A stretch of 28,465 nt of DNA from NCBI GenBank assembly GCA_002307185.1, contig DBTT01000020.1:101130-129594 (forward strand), given 5' to 3'. The stretch is from Bacteroidales bacterium UBA1309 (GTDB lineage: Bacteria > Bacteroidota > Bacteroidia > Bacteroidales > Dysgonomonadaceae). Shown piece after piece: positions 14,398 through 21,410 of the stretch (positions are counted from its first letter, which is position 1; every line of letters begins with the position of its first letter). The notes below the pieces were generated by a model that made no database searches, had not been told where the DNA came from, and was given only the letters and a program-made list of their open reading frames with translations. The position numbers and the translations under genes are program-made.

Positions 14398-16686
14398 TTA
14401 TTTATCTAAATTAAAGCTTAGCCCAACAAAGTAGGAACGTCCGCATCCCATCTGACTGGTGCCGTTTCCACTGCTGTGTGCACTTTCGCTAGTACTGGTG
14501 TTTGTCACCGTGGTGATGCCGAAAATATTTTTCACCCCGGCAGAAGCAACAAGGTGTTGACCCACTGGCCGCGAAATGGTGATGTCCGCCCAGTTATAGC
14601 TGCTCATTCCAAGCAAGACCAACTTGTCATCACTATCCACATAATATTCTTTGCGCTTTCCTGTAAATTTGTAGAAGGCACTCAGTGTGGCTACTTTTTT
14701 CCATTCGTAACTAATAGACGCTGCAATTTCGGTGGAATAGCGAAATTCGGTGGGATTTTGGTCAGCGTAGGTTGCATCCGCAGAATACTTATTGTAGCGA
14801 CCAATGTAGGAGAAGTTTAGCGAAGACTTCAGTGTCTGCCAATAGAGGATGTTTTCCAATGTAGTCCCGATGGTCTTGTACCTGTCAATATTTTCATAAA
14901 TATTATACCCTGTGTTTACGGACGATTCCACCAATGAAATCCGGTTTCTGAAATCATTGTAAAAGCCAGTCAGATGAGATGTAACCCGCAGGGATTCTTC
15001 ATGGATAGAACGCCAAGTGAATGTAGTTTGGTAGCTATTTGAATATTCGGCTTTCAAATCAGGATTCCCATCGATGTTGTGGTTAGAGTCATGAAAGGAA
15101 TAGTACAACTCCTGCAAAGTGGGAGCACGAAACCCTCTGGCATAAGAAATCCTCCAATCCACATTTTTGCTCAGGGAGGCCTTGATGTTGATCGCCGGGA
15201 CAGCAAGCGGCGCATCATACACCGAGTTGATTGAGGAACGGAATCCTGGTCTTAAGGCCAACCATTCGAAAGGTTTATATTCGGCAGACAGAAAAAAGGC
15301 ACCATCCGTAATGTTGTGTGTTCCGGGAAGACGATCGCCAGCCCCCTTGTCGGACTTAACCTCGACGCCAGGCTGAATCTTTAAGTTAGGCAAGGCATCC
15401 CACACAGCCATCACTCGCCCAAACCAAGAGTCAAACGTGGTTTTGTCCTGCTCTCCGGTATTCATCGAAAGAGTTTTTTTACCTGTACTCAGATCGATGT
15501 TAGATGTTCGTGTCCGACGTGAATAATCTTGGTAAGATCCAGCCAATGAAAAATGCAATTTAGTAGTCGTTTTCCAGTCGCCGAGGAATTGATGCGTGTA
15601 GCGATTCACTATAAACTCTTTGTCGGAAGTGGTATAAGTCACCGCATTGATATCGGCTTCCGTCAGTAGATTTTCGTTCAGGTAATCCATACGGTAAGAC
15701 AAGCTATAATTGGCTTTTGTTATTCCTATTTGTCCACCGCTGATGTATTGCGTTTTAGACTGCCATTCTTTTTTGCGTCCAGTGGAATCTCCTTGCCATC
15801 CATCAAAACGGTTGTTGGTGAAGCTCCCTCCGATATAAAGTCCGTTACCTAAGGTGTATCTTCCGCTGACACCTTGATTGTGTGCCCCTTCCTTCTCCAA
15901 GAAATGGTATTCGTCGCCAACGCTCTCTTCTTGCAAGCGGACTTTCAATGAGAGATGCGAACCTATACCGTTTGGAACACTTCTCTTGGTTATGACATTG
16001 ATGACACCCGCCAATGCATCTGTGCCGTAAACCACCGACATAGGGCCTTCGATGATCTCTATGCGGTCGATGATATTAATATCTATCTGGCTAAGACTTT
16101 GCTTATTGCTCAATCGGTCAATCAGCGGCACCCCGTCCAATAGCACCTTCACGTTGTTGCCGCTCATACCCATCAATTCAAAATCTGTTTCACCCAAAGC
16201 CATGTCGTTGGACAAGCGGATTCCTAATTCTGTATTTAACAAATTCGGGAGACTGGTTGCGGCTTTCTCTTGAATCTGCTTGGCAGTTATCACCTTTACT
16301 TTATAGATTGAGTTCTGGATGGATTGGGGAGCAAATTGACCTGTAACAACGACTTCAGTCAGCTGATTTTTGTTTTCCAGAATAGATAAATCATAAAATT
16401 TATTAACAACATCCGATTTTATCGTTACTGCCGCAATCTTTTTGTGAGCAGAAATAGAATATACTTCCATCGTGTATTCTCCGGCTGGCGCTTCAAATTG
16501 AAAATGACCGCTAATATCGGTTATATCTCCATAAGAGGTATTTGCAAAGCGAACTGTAATATTTTCGGCAGGTTTTCCATCGGATGTTTTCACCATCCCG
16601 ATCACTTTTGCTTTTACTTTTTTTTGGGCAAAGGAAGGAAGGGTGAGTGCGAAAAGCGCAATCACTACATATGCTATTCTTAACAT
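14398..16686 (-). CDS. hmuR: TonB-dependent heme receptor HmuR
   Basis: A 762-residue outer-membrane receptor, first gene of the heme operon. A signal peptide (residues 1-20, ending SFAQ) is followed by a carboxypeptidase-regulatory-like domain (about 24-105), a plug (about 120-235, with LTEVVVTGQ and VVYGTDALAGVINVIT) and a beta-barrel. The barrel shows the heme-receptor signature: FRAP near 517 and NPDL near 540, with histidines between them (FHDSNHN). In P. gingivalis HmuR the YRAP/NPDL region and its histidine are needed for heme use. Start ATG at 16686 is fixed by the signal peptide. Transcription probably begins near 16781 from the promoter described separately, giving a leader of about 95 bases. 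Confidence 0.93.
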   Translation of the reverse strand: MLRIAYVVIALFALTLPSFAQKKVKAKVIGMVKTSDGKPAENITVRFANTSYGDITDISGHFQFEAPAGEYTMEVYSISAHKKIAAVTIKSDVVNKFYDLSILENKNQLTEVVVTGQFAPQSIQNSIYKVKVITAKQIQEKAATSLPNLLNTELGIRLSNDMALGETDFELMGMSGNNVKVLLDGVPLIDRLSNKQSLSQIDINIIDRIEIIEGPMSVVYGTDALAGVINVITKRSVPNGIGSHLSLKVRLQEESVGDEYHFLEKEGAHNQGVSGRYTLGNGLYIGGSFTNNRFDGWQGDSTGRKKEWQSKTQYISGGQIGITKANYSLSYRMDYLNENLLTEADINAVTYTTSDKEFIVNRYTHQFLGDWKTTTKLHFSLAGSYQDYSRRTRTSNIDLSTGKKTLSMNTGEQDKTTFDSWFGRVMAVWDALPNLKIQPGVEVKSDKGAGDRLPGTHNITDGAFFLSAEYKPFEWLALRPGFRSSINSVYDAPLAVPAINIKASLSKNVDWRISYARGFRAPTLQELYYSFHDSNHNIDGNPDLKAEYSNSYQTTFTWRSIHEESLRVTSHLTGFYNDFRNRISLVESSVNTGYNIYENIDRYKTIGTTLENILYWQTLKSSLNFSYIGRYNKYSADATYADQNPTEFRYSTEIAASISYEWKKVATLSAFYKFTGKRKEYYVDSDDKLVLLGMSSYNWADITISRPVGQHLVASAGVKNIFGITTVTNTSTSESAHSSGNGTSQMGCGRSYFVGLSFNLDK

Positions 16687-16787
16687 AAAAAAGTTAATTT
16701 AAAACACTTAGACAACTAAAAAAATGAGAATACAACCATATCTTTTATCATTCAGATTCTGGATTTTGGAGATCTTCTCTATAGGTA

Positions 16788-16819
16788 CAAAAATAGAGAG
16801 GCATTGTAATGCCTACAAT
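16788..16819 (-). promoter_or_regulatory. Candidate promoter of the heme operon
   Basis: On the minus strand TATTTTTG (16795-16788) matches the Bacteroidota -7 consensus TAnnTTTG exactly. ATTG (16819-16816) stands in the -33 position with a 20-base spacer. The predicted start is near 16781, about 95 bases before the hmuR ATG. The spacer contains a perfect palindrome (16799-16814). Confidence 0.6.
16799..16814. promoter_or_regulatory. Palindromic operator candidate inside the hmu promoter
   Basis: AGGCATTGTAATGCCT has perfect 7-base arms around GT. It fills most of the 20 bases between the -33 and -7 elements, so a bound repressor would block RNA polymerase. A second GAGGCATT half-site lies at 16871-16878. 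It does not look like a classical Fur box. The regulator is unknown; an iron- or heme-responsive repressor is the natural guess. Confidence 0.5.
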
Positions 16820-16850
16820 CCCTAAAAAGGATGAAATGTGAAGATTAAGC

Positions 16851-16866
16851 TACCTAAATATAGGTA
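16851..16866. promoter_or_regulatory. Second palindrome upstream of the hmu promoter
   Basis: TACCTA (16851-16856) and TAGGTA (16861-16866) form a 6-4-6 palindrome about 60 bases upstream of the -7 element. TATAGGTAC is repeated at 16780-16788 and 16859-16867, and each copy is followed by GAGGCATT (16798 and 16871). The pair order is thus duplicated, which suggests a second regulator site or a duplicated control segment. Confidence 0.4.
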
Positions 16867-16946
16867 CGAGGAGGCATTACACCGAAAAAATTGGGGGTAA
16901 AAATCAATAAAAGCCATAAAAGGATGTGCTTCTAACTCAAAAATTA

Positions 16947-19586
16947 TCAAAAGGAAAACCGTGCATCAGCCAGCCGGCGAATGTGTTTATTGCACATTTC
17001 ATTTTCCAACAAATGCTCCAATGTCCAATGCATCCGGTAACGCCAATAATGGTTGGGATTGGCGGGAACATTGATGCGTTCCTCCGCCGCCGGACGTTGC
17101 CGCCATTGTTCATCAATAGACATCCAATCCTGCAATGGGAGTATGACCAACATGGCAGGAGACGCTAAATGATTGACAAGGATTTGTTCGCAAAGCTCAA
17201 CCTGACATTCCCGGGGAGCATTTCCCGACTTCCAGAGCACTTCATTGAAATAACGCTGGGTAAGCCCTCCGTCTTCCGTCCACCACAACCGAATCGGCGA
17301 CATATCGTGTGTCGAAGTGGTGCACACGCTCAAGGATGGAATTTTGGACAAAGGCTCAAAAGCCACATTCGGGGATTTGGGCATGCGCTCTATCACAAGA
17401 CTTAAAATGTCTAGTTCTTCCATCACTTGGGGAACACAGGCTGGAATCATACCCAAATCTTCGCCACAAGTCAACATGCCCGTGGCATGAAGCAGTTCGG
17501 GCAGTTTTTTAAGCGATTCGGTCTTCCAAAAGTCGTTGTGACGGTGATAGTAGAAATCTTCATAAAGGCTCGCAAATGCCGACTGCTGACCTTTATCCAA
17601 GGCAGAGAAGCGTTTGCTCAGATAAGCAGAAATGCGGGGATGAAACTTGTCTGGCTGCCGTTTGTCACGGATAAACAAGACTTCATCGCCAAACAGCAAA
17701 AGCTGTTCTTTCAAAGCTTGCTCTGCGTCGGAGTTTCTATTCGAAAAGTAAGCTTCAATTTGAGCTTGGGTAGCAAAGTCAGATTGTAAGTAAAGGAGTT
17801 CCCCCCGCTTATTTAGAAAAAGATCAAAAGCTTTCTGCAAATTCTCGCCAAACAAACTTTTGGCATCTTCTTCAAGCATGGAAGGACAAGTCATGGACTC
17901 TTGATCGAAGCGAAAACCAGAGGCCTCGATCTCCTCTTTCGAGAACGGAAGCGCGGGGCTAAAATGTCCCAACAAAGCATGAACAGCCGAACGGGGAATT
18001 TCCCATATCCGGAAGAATCCCAAAATGTGGTCGATGCGGTAAGCATCAAAGTAATCGGCCATTTTGGAGAAACGTTTTTTCCACCAAGCATAACCGTCTT
18101 TGGCCATTTCTCCCCAATTGTAAGTGGGAAATCCCCAATTCTGCCCCAACACGGCAAAGTCGTCGGGCGGCGCACCAGTCTGCGTATCGAGATTAAAGAG
18201 TTGCGGATCGGTCCAAGCATCCACGCTGTAGGGATTCACTCCAATAGGAATGTCTCCCTTGAGAATCACCCCGTGGGAATGGGCATAGTCTCGGACATCG
18301 GAAAGCTGCTTGTCCAGGAGGTATTGAATGAAATAGATTTTATCTTTTTCCCTTTTTATCCCGGGTTGATTTTCTACCCAATCTTCTAATTCCAAAGCGT
18401 TGTATATGGAAAATTCAGGCCATTTTTGGGAATCAGAGCATTTATTCAAATCCCGAAGAGCCGAATAGCAAGCATACGGGAAAAGCCATTCTTGGTTTCT
18501 TTCTACAAACTTGCTAAAATCTTCCGTGGCAAGAATCCTGTCGCCGATTTCAATAAATAAATCATCAATATAGTTCCTTTTCAAGGCAATCACCTGTTCG
18601 TAATCCACATTGGAAAGACTGTTAAGATGCTTTCCTTGTTGACGGTATTCACGGTTCTTAGCCTTATCTTTCAACGGAAATTCTTCCAATCCCAAATAAA
18701 CCGGATGGAGGGCGTAGATAGAAATGGCATTGTAAGGATACGAATCTCGCCAAGTATGGTTGTTTGTGGTGTCGTTGATGGGTAGAATTTGAATGATCTT
18801 TTGCCCGGTGATTGCCGCCCAATCCACCATTTTCTTCAAGGACAGGAAATCCCCCACTCCATAGTTTTCTTCCGAACGTAATGAAAACACAGGAATAGCT
18901 ACCCCGCTTGCCTTGAAAGGCATTTGAAGGTCGGAAGCATCCAAATTTAGAACACGAACACCTCCCGATAGGCCTGTTGCCAATCGGCGATTCGCTCCAC
19001 TTTCCCAACGAACTATCTCTTTTCTGCTTTTATCATAAATCGCCAATTTATATTCCGTATCCTCTGACAAGAGTTCGGTGTGCAAAGGCAACCACCACTC
19101 GCCGTAAGCCACTGGTAGAAAACGAGGTGCAGGCTCACCTTTCCAATTTCCAAGGACATCGTCATTTCCACAAAGAATCAATTCTTGGATGGATGATAAG
19201 AAAAGCAACTCCACACGGAAAAGAGTTGTATCCGAAAACACTATTTGGGGCTTGGCCTGAATATTTTGCCTGAAAAAGCTTTGGCTGAACGCCGATGTTT
19301 GGAGGTAAGAGGGAACAACAGCATTGTTCCAAAAATCCACAATTGCCACATCATTTGCAAGACCAATTTCTGGAAGCGAATGTTTAGCCACTTGTTCCTG
19401 CAAAACAATATGTCCATTTTCCCAAATCTGGTAGGAATATGTTCTGCTCAAACCGGATATTTCTGCGGACCAAATTCCCGGAGCAATACAAGCAAGCTCC
19501 ATTGGCTCAGCCTGTTTTCGCAAAGGACAAACAAATACGGTTTGACCCCATTGAGTAGAGCAGTGTAAAGTGAGGTGGATTTTCAT
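16947..19586 (-). CDS. malQ: 4-alpha-glucanotransferase (GH77, DPE2-like, with tandem CBM20 domains)
   Basis: An 879-residue amylomaltase-type enzyme that transfers glucan units between maltodextrins and releases glucose; no signal peptide, so cytoplasmic. Two N-terminal starch-binding CBM20-like domains are visible at about 1-80 (STQWGQTVFVC) and 125-215 (CGNDDVLGNWKG). The GH77 barrel follows from about 245. The nucleophile Asp lies in DAYRIDHILGFFRIW near 514, the acid/base Glu in CGEDLGMIP near 707, and the third carboxylate in TSTHDMSPIR near 759. Tandem CBM20 plus GH77 is the layout of plant cytosolic DPE2 and of long Bacteroidota MalQ proteins; Escherichia coli MalQ is shorter (about 690) and lacks CBM20. 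It stands 260 bases upstream of hmuR on the same strand, with no functional link evident. Confidence 0.93.
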   Translation of the reverse strand: MKIHLTLHCSTQWGQTVFVCPLRKQAEPMELACIAPGIWSAEISGLSRTYSYQIWENGHIVLQEQVAKHSLPEIGLANDVAIVDFWNNAVVPSYLQTSAFSQSFFRQNIQAKPQIVFSDTTLFRVELLFLSSIQELILCGNDDVLGNWKGEPAPRFLPVAYGEWWLPLHTELLSEDTEYKLAIYDKSRKEIVRWESGANRRLATGLSGGVRVLNLDASDLQMPFKASGVAIPVFSLRSEENYGVGDFLSLKKMVDWAAITGQKIIQILPINDTTNNHTWRDSYPYNAISIYALHPVYLGLEEFPLKDKAKNREYRQQGKHLNSLSNVDYEQVIALKRNYIDDLFIEIGDRILATEDFSKFVERNQEWLFPYACYSALRDLNKCSDSQKWPEFSIYNALELEDWVENQPGIKREKDKIYFIQYLLDKQLSDVRDYAHSHGVILKGDIPIGVNPYSVDAWTDPQLFNLDTQTGAPPDDFAVLGQNWGFPTYNWGEMAKDGYAWWKKRFSKMADYFDAYRIDHILGFFRIWEIPRSAVHALLGHFSPALPFSKEEIEASGFRFDQESMTCPSMLEEDAKSLFGENLQKAFDLFLNKRGELLYLQSDFATQAQIEAYFSNRNSDAEQALKEQLLLFGDEVLFIRDKRQPDKFHPRISAYLSKRFSALDKGQQSAFASLYEDFYYHRHNDFWKTESLKKLPELLHATGMLTCGEDLGMIPACVPQVMEELDILSLVIERMPKSPNVAFEPLSKIPSLSVCTTSTHDMSPIRLWWTEDGGLTQRYFNEVLWKSGNAPRECQVELCEQILVNHLASPAMLVILPLQDWMSIDEQWRQRPAAEERINVPANPNHYWRYRMHWTLEHLLENEMCNKHIRRLADARFSF

Positions 19587-19721
19587 TTAGCTTGATATTT
19601 TAAGAGGCAAGATAGCAAAAGAAAAAATGTGAACCGATAAATTTTGAAAAGTTTTTCATTTCACGCAAGGAGAGATCTTCTCTTTCTCTTTATGAGCTTT
19701 GCTTGAAACAGAAATTATCTC

Positions 19722-19790
19722 ACGCAGAGGGCGAGGAGATTAAAATACTCTGCACCCTTTGCGTAATTTTTCCTTTGCGCCTTTGCGTGG
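19722..19790. repeat. Degenerate CGCAAAGG-type intergenic repeat
   Basis: In the 282-base gap between metY and malQ, ACGCAGAGGGCGAGGAG (19722-19738) is an imperfect inverse of CTCTGCACCCTTTGCGT (19748-19764). It is followed by CCTTTGCGCCTTTGCGTGG (19772-19790). These C/G/T-poor-in-variety words belong to a class of short repeats found between genes in Bacteroidota and some other phyla. They spell spurious peptides such as HAKAQRK in shadow frames. No gene is supported here. Confidence 0.5.
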
Positions 19791-19868
19791 AATTGTATTT
19801 TTACATGCAGGGATTTTTCGCAGAGATGAATTCTCACTATCAGAAAATGCAAGCAACGATTGTTTTTT

Positions 19869-21134
19869 TTATAATTTATCCAAAGCTTGGCGTAAATCAC
19901 TTTTGAGATCTTCCACCCCTTCCAAGCCAACGGAAAGGCGTAGCAAGTTGTCCTCGATGCCCATCTTGTCTTTCATTTCCTTGGAGAATGTTCCGTAGAT
20001 CGTAGAATAAGGATGAATAATCAAGGTCTTGTTATCGAACAAATTAGTAGCACGGCGAACAAGCTTTAATTGATCCATCAACTGGTAACATTTTTCCAAA
20101 GATTCCAAATTGAAGGTAAGCATAGCACCCGGATTCGTCGTGAACATCTTGTCTGAGATTGCCTTGTAACGAGATGATTCCAAAGCGGTGTACCCCACCT
20201 TTTTTACTTCGGGTTGAGCTTCCAGAAAACTGGCGATTTCATACGCAGCATCCGAAACAGCCTTGAACCGAAGTTCCAATGTTTCCATTCCAAGCGATTG
20301 CATATAAGCCACATCCGGATCCATGCAAGCACCAAAGTTACGGGCAATTTCACGCTTCAAGCGAAAAGAGAACTGGGACATTTCCGGCGATTTGGAGTAC
20401 ATGCCCAATACTTTATTCTTGCGCCAATTGAATGTCCCATAATCGAGGATGGCGCCGCCAAGGCTGGTGGCTCCTCCCGAAATATATTTTGTTGTAGAAA
20501 CAATTTCGATGTCTGCTCCGAATTTTGATGCCGAAAAACCACACCAAGGCACAATCGTGGAATCCACAATCATAGGCACGTCTTTGGCCTTCAATAGGGG
20601 TGAGATTTTTTCCAAGTCTGCTATTTCCATATTGGGATTGGTGATCAATTCGCAAAAGAAGCCAACTGTATTCTGGTCAATTGCAGCTTCAATTTCTTCC
20701 AAATTGTCAGTATTGACAAAACGAACCTCCACGCCCAAAAAAGAAAGGGTAAATTTAAAGAAAGAGAAAGTGTTGCCAAACAAATGAGGCGAGGAAACCA
20801 CGTTGCAGCCCGACCAAACAATGGTCATCAATGTGTTGGAGATTGCCGCCATCCCGGAGGCTACAGCTTGAACGTTTTGTGCTCCGGAAGCAGCTTTCAT
20901 TTTACGCTCCAAGTTTTCCACCGTTGGGTTGGTGATGCGCGAGTACGTGTGGGAGGCTACCTCTTCTTTGTACTGGAAAGCGGCTGCAATGCTTTCTGAA
21001 TCAGCAAATTCGAAAGCTGCATTGCGGTAAATAGGCATGCTGATAGCACCGTGAATATCTTTTTTCTTAAACTGCTCGGCAATCACGCGTGTCGAAAAGC
21101 TTTCCTGCCGACAATCTGATTCTGTTTTATCCAT
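19869..21134 (-). CDS. PLP-dependent O-acetylhomoserine sulfhydrylase/methionine gamma-lyase family enzyme
   Basis: A 421-residue cytoplasmic enzyme of the Cys/Met-metabolism PLP family, probably O-acetylhomoserine aminocarboxypropyltransferase (MetY type), making homocysteine from O-acetylhomoserine and sulfide. PLP lysine is Lys216 in STTKYISGG, Asp191 (VDSTIVP) contacts the pyridine nitrogen, SGMAAISNTL at 93-102 holds the phosphate, and YSRITNPT at 64-71 gives the Tyr and Arg that reach the neighbouring subunit's phosphate. Cystathionine gamma-synthase or methionine gamma-lyase activity cannot be excluded from motifs alone. It is transcribed divergently from clpB from its own near-consensus promoter (21183-21213). 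The leader of about 42 bases leaves no room for a riboswitch. Confidence 0.88.
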   Translation of the reverse strand: MDKTESDCRQESFSTRVIAEQFKKKDIHGAISMPIYRNAAFEFADSESIAAAFQYKEEVASHTYSRITNPTVENLERKMKAASGAQNVQAVASGMAAISNTLMTIVWSGCNVVSSPHLFGNTFSFFKFTLSFLGVEVRFVNTDNLEEIEAAIDQNTVGFFCELITNPNMEIADLEKISPLLKAKDVPMIVDSTIVPWCGFSASKFGADIEIVSTTKYISGGATSLGGAILDYGTFNWRKNKVLGMYSKSPEMSQFSFRLKREIARNFGACMDPDVAYMQSLGMETLELRFKAVSDAAYEIASFLEAQPEVKKVGYTALESSRYKAISDKMFTTNPGAMLTFNLESLEKCYQLMDQLKLVRRATNLFDNKTLIIHPYSTIYGTFSKEMKDKMGIEDNLLRLSVGLEGVEDLKSDLRQALDKL

Positions 21135-21182
21135 TTCTTATCCTTTGATACTTAAAATAACAATAAGTCGAAAAAATTTTCC

Positions 21183-21213
21183 CAAAGGTACGTCATTGTT
21201 TAAAAAGGACAAA
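21183..21213 (-). promoter_or_regulatory. Consensus promoter for the MetY-like gene
   Basis: On the minus strand TTTG (21213-21210), a 19-base spacer and TACCTTTG (21190-21183) match the Bacteroidota sigma-ABfr consensus exactly. The predicted start near 21176 leaves a leader of about 42 bases. Confidence 0.7.
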
Positions 21214-21263
21214 GGTATTTGGATGAAAAACTCCCCGTGGCGGCTCAAGATTGCAAGCAGAAA

Positions 21264-21293
21264 TTGCAAAATAGAGTGCCGGCCGTTATTTTG
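21264..21293 (+). promoter_or_regulatory. Candidate clpB promoter
   Basis: TTG at 21264-21266, a 19-base spacer and TTATTTTG at 21286-21293 match the consensus with one mismatch in the -7. The predicted start near 21300 gives a 110-base leader. No CIRCE element is visible. Confidence 0.5.
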
Positions 21294-21340
21294 TAGTCTT
21301 GAGGAAGGTAAACAGCCGAGAACAAACTGCCAATTTGTCA

Positions 21341-21355
21341 CCAAAGCATCTTTGG
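21341..21355 (+). promoter_or_regulatory. Hairpin in the clpB leader
   Basis: CCAAAG (21341-21346) and CTTTGG (21350-21355) form a 6-base stem with a 3-base loop in the 5' leader of clpB, 56 bases before the ATG. A temperature-sensitive role is possible for a heat-shock gene, but the stem does not cover the start site, so it may only stabilise the mRNA. Confidence 0.3.
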
Positions 21356-21410
21356 CAAATCTTTTGCACAACAGAAGGAAAACAAACAGTAAAGCTAAAA
21401 CACTAAATAT

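Noticed and set aside
19715..19930. 71-residue minus-strand ORF containing HAKAQRK
   Set aside because: It is the translation of an intergenic repeat running into the end of the MetY-like gene; no protein family supports it.
21135..21182. SAM or other riboswitch upstream of the MetY-like gene
   Set aside because: The predicted leader is only about 42 bases and shows no conserved fold.
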